Counted from the stretch's first letter, positions 22,894 to 35,810 are shown. The stretch is DNA of 64,000 nucleotides from Arthrobacter sp. YD4 (GCF_030410515.1 NZ_JAUHHD010000004.1:1-64000); one strand, 5' to 3'. The notes: generated by a model from the letters alone, not told the origin. Translations and numbers: made by a program.

Positions 22894-22963
22894 TTCCGTG
22901 ATTCGGCCCCTTGCGCAACAAAATGTGAGGTTTGTTACACGCGGGTTTCCGCCGGAGGTCCGG

Positions 22964-23587
22964 CTAGAGGGTGATGAGGCCGGTCGCGTTGCTGCGGGCG
23001 GCGTCGAAACGCTTGGCGACGTCGGCCCAGTTCACGATGTTCCAGAACGCCTTGACGTAGTCGGCCTTGACGTTGACGTAGTCCAGGTAGAAGGCGTGCT
23101 CCCACATGTCCAGCATCAGCAGCGGGGTGGTGCCGAGAGCCACGTTGCCCTGCTGATCGTAGAGCTGCTCGATGACCAGGTTGCCGCCGATCGGCTCGTA
23201 GGCCAGGAAGCCCCAGCCGGAGCCCTGCAGGCCCAGCGCCGCGGCGCTGAACTGGGCGCGGAAGGCGTCGAAGGAACCGAACGCGTCATCGATCGCGGCG
23301 GCCAGCTCGCCCTCGGGCTTGTCGCCGCCGTCCGGGGAGAGGTTCTTCCAGAAGACGGAGTGGTTGATGTGGCCGCCGGTGTGGAACGCGAGGTCCTTGG
23401 AGAGGCGGTTGATGTTGGCGAAGTCGCCCTTTTCGCGGGCCTCGGCCAGCTGTGCCAGCGCGGTGTTGGCGCCGGCGACGTAGGTGGCGTGGTGCTTGCT
23501 GTGGTGCAGCTCCATGATTTTCGCGGAGATGTGGGGCTCCAGCGCGGCGTAGTCATAGTCGAGTTCTGGCAGTACGTACTCGGTCAC
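22964..23587 (-). CDS. sodA: Superoxide dismutase, Mn-type (Fe/Mn family)
   Basis: 207 residues. Metal ligands fall in the canonical places: His28 (ELHHSKHH), His in [13 protein letters not shown], then Asp and His in [12 protein letters not shown]. The Gln in LQGSGWGFL is the position typical of manganese enzymes. GTG 23587 is chosen because GGAGG lies five bases upstream; the TTG four codons earlier would start inside that site. Removes superoxide in the cytoplasm; monocistronic with its own terminator. Confidence 0.95.
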   Translation of the reverse strand: MTEYVLPELDYDYAALEPHISAKIMELHHSKHHATYVAGANTALAQLAEAREKGDFANINRLSKDLAFHTGGHINHSVFWKNLSPDGGDKPEGELAAAIDDAFGSFDAFRAQFSAAALGLQGSGWGFLAYEPIGGNLVIEQLYDQQGNVALGTTPLLMLDMWEHAFYLDYVNVKADYVKAFWNIVNWADVAKRFDAARSNATGLITL

Positions 23588-23645
23588 AAAATCCTCCAAT
23601 GTCGTGGACCCGACGGTCCGGTTTTGCTAACTCTCGGATTGTGCC

Positions 23646-23667
23646 TCCGGATGCTTGGACATCCGGA
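23646..23667. other. Hairpin in whiA/sodA intergenic region
   Basis: TCCGGATG and CATCCGGA form a perfect 8-bp stem with a six-base loop, about 60-80 bp upstream of sodA and 94 bp after whiA. It may be a weak whiA terminator or a regulatory site for sodA. No U-run follows. Confidence 0.35.
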
Positions 23668-23760
23668 AGATTGTGGGTGGACCCGGTGGGCATAGCCTCC
23701 GCTGCCGGCGAGGTATTCCCGTGCCCTGGATCCGATTCTGTCGCTGATCCCCGGGTGCCG

Positions 23761-24741
23761 CTACTCGTCCAGCATCTCGGGGGTCACATTGGCCTCGGTG
23801 CCCGGGACGCCGAGGTCCTGGGCGCGCTTGTCCGCCATGGCCAGGAGGCGGCGGATGCGGCCCGCGATCGCGTCCTTGGTCATCACCGGGTCGGCCAGGC
23901 GGCCCAGCTCGTCCAGGCTGGCCTGCTTGTGCGCCACGCGGAGTTCGCCGGCGTACTTCAGGTGGTCCGGGACGTCGTCGCCGAGGATTTCCAGGGCACG
24001 GTCCACGCGGGCGCCGGCGGCGACGGCGGCCTGGGCGGAGCGGCGCAGGTTGGCGTCGTCGAAGTTGGCCAGGCGGTTGGCGGTGGCGCGGACCTCCTTG
24101 CGCATCCGGCGCTCCTCCCAGACCATGAGCGCGTCGTGCGCGCCCATCCGGGTCAGCAGCGCGGCGATGGTGTCGCCGTCGCGGATCACCACGCGGTCCA
24201 CTCCCCTGACCTCGCGGGCCTTGGCCTGGATGCCGAGCCGGCGGGCGGCGCCGACCAGGGCCAGCGCCGATTCGGGGCCGGGGCAGGTGACCTCGAGCGC
24301 GGAGGACCGGCCCGGTTCGGTCAGTGAGCCGTGGGCCAGGAACGCGCCGCGCCAGACGGCCTCCGCGTCGGCGGCCGAGCCGTTGACGACGACGGAGGGA
24401 AGGCCGCGGACGGGCCGGCCGCGGGCGTCGAGCAGGCCGGTCTGGCGGGCCAGCGCCTCGCCGTCGCGCACCACGCGGACCACGTAACGGCTGCCGCGGC
24501 GCAGGCCGCCGCCGGAGACGACGATGATCTCGCTCTGGTGGCCGTAGACCTCGGCGATCGCGGCGCGGAGCCGGCGGGCGGTGGACGCCAGATCCACCTC
24601 CGCCTCGATCACGATCCGGCCGGAGATGATGTGCAGGCCGCCCGCGAAGCGCAGCATGGCGGAGACCTCGGCCTTGCGGACCGAGGATTTCTTGATGTCC
24701 AGCCGGGAAAGTTCTTCCTTGACCGATGCTGTCAGTGCCAT
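23761..24741 (-). CDS. whiA: DNA-binding developmental regulator WhiA
   Basis: 326 residues, degenerate LAGLIDADG-like N-terminal domain and C-terminal helix-turn-helix. Recognisable segments are [24 protein letters not shown] start, [14 protein letters not shown] and the [30 protein letters not shown]. In sporulating actinobacteria it controls septation genes; in non-sporulating ones its role is less clear. It follows yvcK by 9 bp in the conserved rapZ-yvcK-whiA order. Confidence 0.96.
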   Translation of the reverse strand: MALTASVKEELSRLDIKKSSVRKAEVSAMLRFAGGLHIISGRIVIEAEVDLASTARRLRAAIAEVYGHQSEIIVVSGGGLRRGSRYVVRVVRDGEALARQTGLLDARGRPVRGLPSVVVNGSAADAEAVWRGAFLAHGSLTEPGRSSALEVTCPGPESALALVGAARRLGIQAKAREVRGVDRVVIRDGDTIAALLTRMGAHDALMVWEERRMRKEVRATANRLANFDDANLRRSAQAAVAAGARVDRALEILGDDVPDHLKYAGELRVAHKQASLDELGRLADPVMTKDAIAGRIRRLLAMADKRAQDLGVPGTEANVTPEMLDE

Positions 24742-24750
24742 GGCACCTTC

Positions 24751-25770
24751 CTACCTGTTTCCAAAAATGTCGTGGTACGCCGTCGCCAGGCGCAGCGGAT
24801 CATGCACGGGCCGGCGGCTCGACGCCCTAACCTTACCCAAGACCACCTCGGCCCCGAGCATCGCGGCGGCCCGTTCGAAGTCGGCGACATCCGGCACGGA
24901 GGCGGGGTCGGCGAGGACGACGTCGACGGTGAAGTCGGGAGCGTAGTCCCGGAGCACCCGGAGGTGGTCCGCGGCGGACATGCCGGCGGTTTCCTTGGTG
25001 TTGGTTGCCAGGTTCATGGTCAGGCAGCGCCGGGCCTCGGTGTTGCAGAGCGCGCTGCGCATCTCCGGCAGCAGCAGGTGCGGCAGCACGGAGGTGTACC
25101 AGGACCCGGGGCCGAGGACCACCCAGTCCGCGAGTTCGATCGCGGTGAGCGCCTCGACGCAGGCGGGGGCCGCCTCCGGCAGCAGCTTCACGGCCTCGAG
25201 GGTGCCGGCGACGGCGCAGCGGGCCTGGCCGCGGATGGTTTCCAGGACGGGGGTGCCGTCCGGTCCGGGGACCAGGGCCTGGCCCTCGATGGTCAGCGGG
25301 GTGGTGGACATCGGCAGCACCTGGCCGCGGGCGCCGAGCAGGGCGCCGGCCCACTGCAGCCCGGCCACCGTGTCGCCGAGAAGTTCCCAGAGGGTCACGA
25401 TCAGCAGGTTGCCCATCGCGTGTTCGTCGAGCGAGCCGCCCGTGCCGCGGCCGGGCTTGAAGCGGTGCTGCATGACATCGCGCCAGGTCCGGCCCCAGTC
25501 GGTGTCGTCGCACAGGGCGGAGAGGGCCATCCGCAGGTCGCCGGGGGGCAGCACGCCGTACTCCTCGCGCAGCCGCCCGGAGGAGCCGCCGTCGTCCGCG
25601 ACCGTGACGATCGCGGTAAGTTCGGAGGTCAGCAGGCGCAGCGCGGAGAGCGAGGCGGCGAGCCCGTGGCCGCCGCCGAGCGCAACGACGGAGGGGCCCT
25701 TGTCCTGCTGGCCGGCGGAGGCGGCGCTGGCGGCCGGGACCAGGGGCAGGGGGCCGGTGAGGAGCGCCAT
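24751..25770 (-). CDS. yvcK: Gluconeogenesis factor YvcK / CofD-like protein
   Basis: 339 residues. Family markers are VVALGGGHGLAASL and VTVADDGGSSGRLREE near the N-terminus, PPGDLRMAL, and the nucleotide-binding GPGSWYTSVLPHLL block. YvcK binds UDP-sugars and supports cell-wall synthesis on gluconeogenic carbon. Its ATG overlaps the rapZ stop by one base (TAATG). A short Ala/Ser-rich N-terminal extension precedes the fold. Confidence 0.92.
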   Translation of the reverse strand: MALLTGPLPLVPAASAASAGQQDKGPSVVALGGGHGLAASLSALRLLTSELTAIVTVADDGGSSGRLREEYGVLPPGDLRMALSALCDDTDWGRTWRDVMQHRFKPGRGTGGSLDEHAMGNLLIVTLWELLGDTVAGLQWAGALLGARGQVLPMSTTPLTIEGQALVPGPDGTPVLETIRGQARCAVAGTLEAVKLLPEAAPACVEALTAIELADWVVLGPGSWYTSVLPHLLLPEMRSALCNTEARRCLTMNLATNTKETAGMSAADHLRVLRDYAPDFTVDVVLADPASVPDVADFERAAAMLGAEVVLGKVRASSRRPVHDPLRLATAYHDIFGNR

Positions 25771-26690
25771 TATTCGCGGCCCAGATCCCGGTGGGTCGTG
25801 GTGACCGTGACCCGGGGGTACTGGGCCAGCCGACGGGAGAGTTCGACGGCAACGGCGACGGAGCGGTGCTTGCCGCCGGTGCAGCCGACGGCGATCGTGG
25901 CGTAGTGCTTGTTCTCGCGCCGGTAGCCGTCCAGGACCGGTTCGAGGGCCAGCACGTAGCGTTCCACGAAGTTGCTGACGCCCTCGGCCTCCAGCACGTA
26001 GTCGCTGACGTCCTTGTCCAGCCCGGTGTGCGGGCGCAGCTGCGGGACCCAGTGCGGGTTGGGGATGAAGCGGGCGTCGGCGACGAAGTTCGCGTCCACC
26101 GGCAGGCCATACTTGAAGCCGAAGCTCATGACGTTCAGGCGGAGCGCCACGGGTCCGGTCTCGCTGAAGAGTTCGGTGATGGCGGTGGCGAGGCCGTGGA
26201 CGTTCAGCGGGGAGGTGTCCAGGACGATGTCGGAGGACTCGCGCAGCTCGCGGAGCAGTTCCCGTTCGGCGGAGATGCCGTCGAGGATCCGGCCGCCGCC
26301 CTGCAGCGGGTGCGGCCTGCGGCCCTGCTCGAAGCGGCGGACCAGGACGTCGTCGCTGGCGTCGAGGAACAGCACCCGGAAGGTCACGCCGCTGGCCTCG
26401 AGGTTGCGCAGCGCGGCGCGGATGTCCGCGAACAGGTCCTTGCTGCGGACGTCCACCACGACGGCGAGCTTGGAGATGGAGCCCGGGGCGTGCGAGACCA
26501 GCTCCGCGAGGGTGCCCAGCATCTGCGGCGGGAGGTTTTCCACCACGTACCAGCCATGGTCCTCGAGCGCGTCGGAGGCGGTGCTGCGCCCGGCGCCGGA
26601 CATGCCGGTGACCACCAGCAGCTCCCCCTCGACGGGTTTCACCGGGGTCAGGTCGTCCTCTGCTCCGGTTCCCGCAGGTGACTCTGTCAT
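25770..26690 (-). CDS. rapZ: RNase adapter / nucleotide-binding protein RapZ
   Basis: 306 residues. Walker A is GMSGAGRST near residue 29, with Arg in place of the usual Lys, a variant common in actinobacterial members. Also visible: [35 protein letters not shown] and the C-terminal [13 protein letters not shown]. In E. coli RapZ guides RNase E to small RNAs of amino-sugar metabolism; the actinobacterial role is not established. ATG at 26690, about 115 bp after uvrC. Confidence 0.93.
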   Translation of the reverse strand: MTESPAGTGAEDDLTPVKPVEGELLVVTGMSGAGRSTASDALEDHGWYVVENLPPQMLGTLAELVSHAPGSISKLAVVVDVRSKDLFADIRAALRNLEASGVTFRVLFLDASDDVLVRRFEQGRRPHPLQGGGRILDGISAERELLRELRESSDIVLDTSPLNVHGLATAITELFSETGPVALRLNVMSFGFKYGLPVDANFVADARFIPNPHWVPQLRPHTGLDKDVSDYVLEAEGVSNFVERYVLALEPVLDGYRRENKHYATIAVGCTGGKHRSVAVAVELSRRLAQYPRVTVTTTHRDLGRE

Positions 26691-26727
26691 CGGTCGTGCC
26701 CCATCTCTGCTGTCTGCTCTGCCGTCG

Positions 26728-26768
26728 GCACGGCGCGCGGGGCAAGTGCTGCCGGCCGCGCGTCGTGC
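26728..26768. terminator. Hairpin between uvrC and rapZ
   Basis: GCACGGCGCGCGG (26728-26740) pairs with CCGCGCGTCGTGC (26756-26768) with one mismatch around a 15-base loop. No U-run. It may terminate uvrC or fold in the rapZ leader; a TAGGGT -10-like hexamer lies just upstream on the minus strand. Confidence 0.45.
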
Positions 26769-26805
26769 ATCAGCCTCTAACCCTAGCCAAATTTGCCGGC
26801 CCGGG

Positions 26806-28854
26806 CTAAGTTTCCAGGATTTCTCCGGTGGTCATGTTGATCGCGGGCGCGGCGGGCTCGTCCCCGCCGTCGCCGGCGTCGAAATGCTTCACGATCGCGG
26901 CGGCCAGCGCGGGACCGATGCCCTTGGCCGCGGTGAGCTCCTCGACGCTGGCGGCCTTGATGCTCTTGACCGAGCCGAACTGGTTCAGCAGGGCCTTGCG
27001 TTTGGATTCGCCGAGGCCGGGCACGCCGTCGAGCACGGAGACGGTCATGGCCTTGCCGCGCTTTTGCCGGTGGAAGGTGATGGCGAAGCGGTGGGCCTCG
27101 TCGCGGATCCGCTGCAGCAGGTAGAGCCCGGCGGAGGCGCGGGGCAGGATGACCGGGAAGTCGCTGTCCGGCAGCCACACCTCCTCGAGCCGCTTGGCCA
27201 GGCCGACGACGTAGACGTCCTGGATGCCGAGGTCGGCGAGGGCCTTGGCTGCGGCGTTGACCTGGGGCTTGCCGCCGTCGACGACGACGAGGTTCGGCGG
27301 GTAGGCGAACTTCGCCTTGGGCGCCGGCGTCGTGGTGTCGGTGACCGGGCCGGAGCCGGGCGCGGCGGACAGGGGCGCGGCGGCGGGGGCGACGGCGGCG
27401 GCCTGGGCCGCGGCCAGCGGGCCGGAGCCCGGCTCCGAGCCGGGGGTGACAGCCTGCTCCTGCAGGTAGTTGCGGAAGCGGCGGGTCAGGACGTCGTGCA
27501 TGGCCGCGGTGTCGTCGTTGGCGGCGGGGCCGGTGACGGAGAACTTGCGGTAGTCCGACTTCTTCGGCAGGCCGTCCTCGACCACCACCATGGAACCGAC
27601 CACATTGGTGCCCTGGACGTGCGAGATGTCGAAGCATTCGATCCGCAGCAGGGCCACCGGCAGGTCCAGGGCCTCCTGGAGTTCGTTCAGCGCCTGGGAC
27701 CGCATGGTCAGGTCGCCGGCGCGGCGGGACTTGTGCAGCTTGAGGGCGTGTTCGGCGTTATCCCGGACGGTGGAGAGCAGTGTGGCCTTGTCCCCGCGCT
27801 GCGGGACCCGGATGTCCACCCGGGCGCCGCGCAGGCCGCTGAGCCACTGGGCCAGCTCCTCGGCGTTGCTGGGTTCGGCGGGGACCAGTACCTCGCGCGG
27901 AAGCCGGCCCTGAACCTCGCCCTCTGCGCCGTAGACCTGCTGCAGGAGGTGTTCGACGAGGTCCGGGGTGGTGGAGTCCTCGACCTTTTCCACCACCCAG
28001 CCGCGCTGGCCGCGGATCCGGCCGCCGCGGACGTGGAAGACCTGAACCGCCGCCTCCAGCTCGTCCTCGTAGAGCGCGAAGACGTCGGCGTCGGTGTCCT
28101 CGGCGAGGACGACGGCGTTGCGTTCGAATACTTTTTTCAGGGCGGTGATGTCGTCGCGCACCCGGGCGGCCAGCTCGTAGTCCAGTTCGGCCACGGCGGC
28201 GGCCATGTCCTTTTCCAGCCGGGAGACGAAACGCTTGGCTTCGCCGCCCATGAAGGCGCAGAAGTCCTCGGCCAGGACCCGGTGGTCCTCCGGGGAGATG
28301 CGGCCGACGCAGGGGGCGGAGCACTTGTCGATGTAGCCGAGCAGGCAGGGCCGGCCGCTGGCCTCGGCGCGTTTGAATACCCCGGGGCTGCAGCTGCGGA
28401 CCGGGAAGACGCGCAGCAGCGTGTCCATGGTGTCGCGGATGGCGCCGGCCGTGTAGGGGCCGAAGTAGCGGGTGCCCTTGCGCCGGTCGCCGCGCATCAC
28501 CTGCACGCGCGGATACTTTTCCGACATGGTGACCGCGAGGTAGGGGTAGCTCTTGTCGTCGCGGAACATCACGTTGAACCGCGGCTTGAATTCCTTGATC
28601 CAGGTGTATTCGAGCTGCAGGGATTCCAGCTCGCTGCCGACGACCGTCCACTCCACGCTGCTGGCGGTGTGCACCATGGCGTGGGTCTTGGGCAGAAGTC
28701 CCGCGGGGTTGGCGAAGTACGAGTTCAGCCGGGAGCGGAGGTTCTTGGCCTTGCCGACGTAGATGACCCGGCCGTGCGGGTCCCGGAAACGGTAGACGCC
28801 CGGATTGGTGGGGATTTCCCCGGTCTTGGGGCGGTAACTCGCTGGATGTGCCAC
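26806..28854 (-). CDS. uvrC: Excinuclease ABC subunit C
   Basis: 682-residue dual incision nuclease of nucleotide excision repair. The N-terminal GIY-YIG domain shows [20 protein letters not shown], then a UVR motif with paired acidic/hydrophobic residues, the RNase H-like domain beginning [13 protein letters not shown], and C-terminal helix-hairpin-helix repeats. Immediately before the RNase H segment is an Ala/Pro-rich insert of about 45 residues absent from typical UvrC. GTG 28854 has a -10 TAGAAT six bases upstream and appears leaderless. Confidence 0.96.
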   Translation of the reverse strand: MAHPASYRPKTGEIPTNPGVYRFRDPHGRVIYVGKAKNLRSRLNSYFANPAGLLPKTHAMVHTASSVEWTVVGSELESLQLEYTWIKEFKPRFNVMFRDDKSYPYLAVTMSEKYPRVQVMRGDRRKGTRYFGPYTAGAIRDTMDTLLRVFPVRSCSPGVFKRAEASGRPCLLGYIDKCSAPCVGRISPEDHRVLAEDFCAFMGGEAKRFVSRLEKDMAAAVAELDYELAARVRDDITALKKVFERNAVVLAEDTDADVFALYEDELEAAVQVFHVRGGRIRGQRGWVVEKVEDSTTPDLVEHLLQQVYGAEGEVQGRLPREVLVPAEPSNAEELAQWLSGLRGARVDIRVPQRGDKATLLSTVRDNAEHALKLHKSRRAGDLTMRSQALNELQEALDLPVALLRIECFDISHVQGTNVVGSMVVVEDGLPKKSDYRKFSVTGPAANDDTAAMHDVLTRRFRNYLQEQAVTPGSEPGSGPLAAAQAAAVAPAAAPLSAAPGSGPVTDTTTPAPKAKFAYPPNLVVVDGGKPQVNAAAKALADLGIQDVYVVGLAKRLEEVWLPDSDFPVILPRASAGLYLLQRIRDEAHRFAITFHRQKRGKAMTVSVLDGVPGLGESKRKALLNQFGSVKSIKAASVEELTAAKGIGPALAAAIVKHFDAGDGGDEPAAPAINMTTGEILET

Positions 28855-28860
28855 TAGTTC

Positions 28861-28866
28861 ATTCTA
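28861..28866 (-). promoter_or_regulatory. -10 hexamer of leaderless uvrC
   Basis: On the minus strand TAGAAT, then GAACTA, then the GTG start. This is the same hexamer and spacing as the ABC ATPase gene at 5575. Confidence 0.55.
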
Positions 28867-28928
28867 CTGAGCGGTACGCCCCGCTCCCGCACACCGTCTT
28901 CCGCAAGCCGTCTTCCCGCAGGCGGGCG

Positions 28929-29597
28929 CTACTCGACGGTTTTGCTCTGGTTGTAGGTGGTCGCGCGTTCCTGGCCGCTCAGCTCCGCGATGGCGTCCAT
29001 GATCTTGTCGGTGACCTGGCGCCGGGCCGGGAGCGAGTGGTCCGGGCCGGTCTTCTCGAAGTAGAGCGGCTCCCCCACCTTCATGGTGAAGTGCTGCGGG
29101 CGGACCTTGTTGCTGTCCGCCGGCTGCAGGTTCTCGGTGCCGATCAGGCCCACCGGGATGACCGGGGCCCCGGTGGTCAGGGCGAGCCAGCCGACGCCGG
29201 TGCGGCCGCGGTAAAGGATGCCGTCGCGGGAGCGGGTGCCCTCGGGGTAGATGCCGATGCCCTTGCCGGCTTCGAGAATGTCCAGCAGCGTCTTGAGTGC
29301 CTGCACGCTGGCGGCCTGCTCGCCGCGCTCCACCGGGATGGAACCGACGGCCTCGAAGAAGCCCTTCATCAGGCGGCCCTTGACGCCGCTGGTGGTGAAG
29401 TATTCGGCCTTGGCGAAGAACGCCACCGGCCGCGGCATGAGGGCCTGGACGATCACGCTGTCCAGGAAGGACAGATGGTTCGGCGCCACGATAAACGGTC
29501 CCGTGGTGGGGACGTTCTCGAGTCCGATGACCGTGGGGCGGCAGGTCGAGCTGACCAGCCCCCGCGTGGTCCAGCGGATCGCGTCAAACATTGCCAT
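28929..29597 (-). CDS. 1-acyl-sn-glycerol-3-phosphate acyltransferase (PlsC family)
   Basis: 222 residues. The acyltransferase motif NHLSFLD (NHx4D) is near residue 40, and the glycerol-phosphate motif YPEGTRSRDG near residue 118. It would acylate lysophosphatidate in phospholipid synthesis at the membrane; a more specific substrate cannot be excluded. ATG 29597 has GAGG seven bases upstream and overlaps the HAD gene by 14 bases, so the two are coupled. Confidence 0.9.
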   Translation of the reverse strand: MAMFDAIRWTTRGLVSSTCRPTVIGLENVPTTGPFIVAPNHLSFLDSVIVQALMPRPVAFFAKAEYFTTSGVKGRLMKGFFEAVGSIPVERGEQAASVQALKTLLDILEAGKGIGIYPEGTRSRDGILYRGRTGVGWLALTTGAPVIPVGLIGTENLQPADSNKVRPQHFTMKVGEPLYFEKTGPDHSLPARRQVTDKIMDAIAELSGQERATTYNQSKTVE

Positions 29598-30306
29598 CGG
29601 TGTGCACCTCGTTCAGGGCCTGCAGGGCACCGGTCCGGACGGCGTCCAGCCGGGTAATCGTGTCGGTTAGGTCGGAGGTGCTGTGCACGACCGCCACCGC
29701 GCCCGCCCCGGCGAGTTCGCCGTCGAGCGCAAAACCCCACCCTACCCCGATGCACTCCAGACCGTTGGCAGCCGCTCCGGCGACGTCCTGGGCCCGGTCC
29801 CCCACCATGACGGCGTGCCCGGTGCCGAGGTCGGCGAGGGCGGCGGCGACGATCCCGGCCTTCCCGGCCGGTCCGTGCGCGGAGGCGGACTCGTCCGCGG
29901 CGGAGCCCCGGATGGTGTGGAACAAACCGGTCAGGCCGTGGTGGTCCAGGACGATCCGGGCCAGGTGCTCGGGTTTTTGGGTGGCGACGGCGGCGGGCCG
30001 GCCGTCGGCGGCGAAGGACTCCAGCAGTTCGCGGATCCCGTCGTAGACCCGGCTCCGGGCGATGCCCTCGGCGAGGTAGTGCGCCCGGTAGAGCCGGATG
30101 ACGTCCTCGAGCCGGTCGGCGGGGACGCCGGCGATCTCCAGCAGGGAGTGGCTGAGCTTGGGCCCCACCATCGCGTCCAGGTCGGGGGGGCCCGGGACGG
30201 GCATCCCGAGCTGCCGCAGGGCGGCGGCGATGCCCCCGGTGATGCCGCCGGCCGGATCGACCAGGGTGCCGTCCAGGTCGAAGATCACGGGCACGGGGGT
30301 AGGCAT
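29584..30306 (-). CDS. HAD-family hydrolase (phosphoglycolate phosphatase-like)
   Basis: 240 residues. The nucleophile motif is FDLDGTLVDP near residue 8, motif II threonine is in AVATQKPEH and the acidic motif is VMVGDRAQDVAGA. The all-helical cap between about 15 and 85 places it in subfamily I near Gph/PpaX phosphatases. The true substrate is not evident. Start ATG 30306 (a GTG directly before it is also in frame) with AAGG upstream. Confidence 0.85.
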   Translation of the reverse strand: MPTPVPVIFDLDGTLVDPAGGITGGIAAALRQLGMPVPGPPDLDAMVGPKLSHSLLEIAGVPADRLEDVIRLYRAHYLAEGIARSRVYDGIRELLESFAADGRPAAVATQKPEHLARIVLDHHGLTGLFHTIRGSAADESASAHGPAGKAGIVAAALADLGTGHAVMVGDRAQDVAGAAANGLECIGVGWGFALDGELAGAGAVAVVHSTSDLTDTITRLDAVRTGALQALNEVHTDGNV

Positions 30307-30410
30307 CACGGGCCTTAGTTTCTCACGAGGGCCGGGAAGGCCGAAATTCGTCCAAACGAACGGCTAACCGGAGGCCGGCTCCCGTGCGGCACGCTGCCAC
30401 GGTTGTCGCT

Positions 30411-30470
30411 CGACGCACACATGCCCTGCCGCACCAGGAATTTCGGGTGCGGCAGGGCATATGCGCGTCG
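30411..30470. repeat. 60-bp intergenic palindrome
   Basis: Two 25-base arms (30411-30435 and 30446-30470) match at 23 positions around a 10-base loop; the inner 15 bp, ATGCCCTGCCGCACC, are perfect. It lies between uvrA and the HAD gene with no U-run. It could be a terminator for uvrA or a copy of a dispersed palindromic repeat; nothing within this window repeats it. Confidence 0.6.
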
Positions 30471-30497
30471 ACAGCCTCTTGATGCGTCGAGAAGGGG

Positions 30498-33482
<2,985 letters not shown>

Positions 33483-33487
33483 GCTAA

Positions 33488-33503
33488 TCGAAAACTTCTT
33501 CGA
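33488..33503. promoter_or_regulatory. Candidate LexA (SOS) box of uvrA
   Basis: The 16-bp element is TCGAA-N6-TTCGA, close to the actinobacterial SOS consensus TCGAAC-N4-GTTCGA, differing at the two inner positions. It lies 6 to 21 bases before the uvrA ATG, where LexA binding would block transcription. Confidence 0.55.
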
Positions 33504-33561
33504 ATCGCTATTCGGGCGGTGCGTGTGCTAGGGCACCCCGGTCAGGGGCGCTCAACGCCGC

Positions 33562-33954
33562 TCAGTGGCGGTCGTACGCGGCGGCGAGCAGCTGGACCGC
33601 CTCGGCGAAGCTGGCGCCCTTGGCCCGCGCGGCGGCGGCGTAGTCGGCGGCGGACTCGGCGAGGGACCCCCAGGCCTCGTCCCGCGCGCAGACCACCGTG
33701 CCGTTGCGGCCCTGGGTGCTGACGACGCCGGCGGCCTCGAGTTCCTTGTAGGCGCGGGCCACGGTGTGCGGCGCGACGCCCAGCTCGGCGGCCAGGCTGC
33801 GGACGGCGGGGAGCCGGGTTCCGGGGGCGAGCGTGCCGTCGTCGGCCCGTTCGATGATGTTCAGCCGCAGCTGCTCGAACAGCGGGACGGAGCTGGCGGT
33901 GCTGGGCTTCCAGGTGCCCGGAAAGGCGGCCGTGCCGGCGGCGGGAGGCGTCAC
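33562..33954 (-). CDS. GntR-family (YtrA-like) transcriptional regulator
   Basis: 130 residues. A GntR winged helix at about residues 20-88 (PLFEQLRLNII, GTLAPGTRLPAVRSLAAELGVAPHTVARAYKELEAAG) is followed by only a short helical tail, the size of the YtrA subfamily that typically controls ABC transporters. GTG 33954 overlaps the stop of the ABC gene before it (GTGA). It most likely represses the exporter operon of which it is the last gene. Confidence 0.88.
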   Translation of the reverse strand: MTPPAAGTAAFPGTWKPSTASSVPLFEQLRLNIIERADDGTLAPGTRLPAVRSLAAELGVAPHTVARAYKELEAAGVVSTQGRNGTVVCARDEAWGSLAESAADYAAAARAKGASFAEAVQLLAAAYDRH

Positions 33955-35810
33955 CGGCCGGACTCCAGGGCGTCCGCGGCGGCCGGCAGCCCGGCGAACT
34001 GGGCGCGGCACAGCGCGGCGTAGTGGCCTCCCCGTCCGGTCAGTTCCTGGTGGGTGCCCTGCTCAACGATGCGTCCTTGGTCCATGACGAGAATTAGATC
34101 AGCGTCCCGGACGGTGGACAAGCGGTGGGCAATCACGAAGCTGGTCCGGTCCTCCCGGAGCCGTGCCATCGCTTCCCGGATCTGCAGCTCGGTCCTGCTG
34201 TCCACGGAGCTGGTGGCCTCGTCCAGGACCAGGATGCTGCCGCCGGCCAGGTGGGTGCGGGCGATCGAGATCAACTGGCGCTGGCCGCGGCTGAGCGAGC
34301 CGCCGTCGTTGCCGAGGACGGTGGCGTACCCGTCCGGGAGGGCGCGGACGAACGGGTCGACGTGGCTGGCCTGCGCGGCGGCGATGATGTCCGCGTCGGG
34401 GGCGCCGGGCCGGCCGTACTCGATGTTGTCCCGGATGGTGCCGGTGAAGAGCCAGGCGTCCTGCAGGACGGTTCCGATGCCCGCCCGGAGGACGTCCCTG
34501 GGCAGCTCCGCGATGTCGACGCCGTCGATGGTGATGCGGCCGGCGTCGGGCTCGTAGAAGCGCATCAGGAGGTTGACCACCGTGGTCTTCCCGGCGCCGG
34601 TGTGGCCGACGATCGCCACCGTTTGGCCGGGTTCGGCCGTGAAGCTGAGGTCGCGGACCACCGGTGCGTCCGGGCGGTAGCCGAAGCTGACCCCCTCGAA
34701 GCGGATCCGTCCGGCCGGAAGGGCGGCGTTGCCGGTGCCGGCTGGCACGGCGACTTCTCCGGTGTCGGCGGGGATTTCGTCCGCGTCGAGCAGGGCGAAG
34801 ACGCGCCCGGCGGACGCCAGGCAGGACTGGATCAGGGTGAGCATGCCGCCGATCTGCCCCATCGGCTGGCTGAAGAGCCTGCTGAACTGGATGAAGGCCT
34901 GGACACCGCCGATGCTCATGGTTCCCGCGGCCACCTGGAGTGCCCCGATGACGGCGACGGCGATGTAGTTGAGGTTGGCGACGAACAGCATCAGCGGCTG
35001 CACCATCCCGGAGAGGTATTGGGCGCTGGAGGCGGCCCGGTAGAGCCGCTCGTTCCCGGCGCGGAAGACCGTGGCGGCGGCCTCCTGGCGGCCGAAGGCC
35101 TTGACCACCTCGTGCCCGGAGAAGAATTCCTCGAGGTGGGCCTGGACGGCGCCGGTGCTGCTCCACTGTTCGCCGAAGTGCGCCTGCGACCGGCGTGCCA
35201 CCAGGACGGTGACCAGGGTGGACACCGGCACGGAAACGAGCGCTATGAGCGCCAGCAGCGGCGAGAGCCAGATCATCATGGTCAGCGCCCCGGTGAGCAT
35301 CAGGACGGACATGATCAACTGGTTGAGCAGTTGGTTCAGGGACTGGGAGACGTTGTCGACGTCGTTGGTGGCCCGGCTCAGCACGTCGCCGCGGTGCTGG
35401 CCCTCGAAGTGGGCGGACGGCAGGACGTGGACCTTGCGTTCGACGGCGGCCCGGAGGCCGTAGCTGAGCCGCTGCACGGCGGTGGCGGTGAGGGCGCCCT
35501 GGATCCAGCTGAAGACGGAGGCGCCGAGGTACATCAGCGACACCGCCAGCAGCAGCCGGCCCAGGTGCGCCTCGTCGAAGCCCCGGCCCATGACGCCGCG
35601 GACCACGATGTCGGTGGCGTCGCCCAGGTACTTCGGTGCGGCGACGTTCAGGGCGGCGAAGCCGCAGGTTGCCGCGACGACGCCTGCCATCCTGAGCCGC
35701 ACGGGCCGGAGCAGTCCGAGCAGCCGGGCTGCCGTCCGCCGCCGCGGCGGGGGCGGCGGGGTGACGGCTGTGTCGGTTTCGGCCGTGTCGGCGGCGCCGT
35801 CGGCGGTCAC
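33951..35810 (-). CDS. ABC exporter half-transporter, catalytic-site partner
   Basis: 619 residues: six membrane helices (about 35-330), then an ATPase domain. Walker A is GHTGAGKTT and Walker B ILDEATSSVD with the catalytic Glu, but the signature is LSRGQ instead of LSGGQ. The switch is intact (VIAHRLSTVRDAD). GTG 35810 overlaps the upstream gene by GTGA, so the two halves are made together. Together they form a heterodimeric exporter of the multidrug or peptide type; the cargo is unknown. Confidence 0.92.
   Translation of the reverse strand: MTADGAADTAETDTAVTPPPPPRRRTAARLLGLLRPVRLRMAGVVAATCGFAALNVAAPKYLGDATDIVVRGVMGRGFDEAHLGRLLLAVSLMYLGASVFSWIQGALTATAVQRLSYGLRAAVERKVHVLPSAHFEGQHRGDVLSRATNDVDNVSQSLNQLLNQLIMSVLMLTGALTMMIWLSPLLALIALVSVPVSTLVTVLVARRSQAHFGEQWSSTGAVQAHLEEFFSGHEVVKAFGRQEAAATVFRAGNERLYRAASSAQYLSGMVQPLMLFVANLNYIAVAVIGALQVAAGTMSIGGVQAFIQFSRLFSQPMGQIGGMLTLIQSCLASAGRVFALLDADEIPADTGEVAVPAGTGNAALPAGRIRFEGVSFGYRPDAPVVRDLSFTAEPGQTVAIVGHTGAGKTTVVNLLMRFYEPDAGRITIDGVDIAELPRDVLRAGIGTVLQDAWLFTGTIRDNIEYGRPGAPDADIIAAAQASHVDPFVRALPDGYATVLGNDGGSLSRGQRQLISIARTHLAGGSILVLDEATSSVDSRTELQIREAMARLREDRTSFVIAHRLSTVRDADLILVMDQGRIVEQGTHQELTGRGGHYAALCRAQFAGLPAAADALESGR

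Noticed and set aside
26014..28857. 947-codon open frame antisense to uvrC and rapZ
   Set aside because: Composition of a high-GC shadow frame; it spans two real genes on the other strand and their gap.
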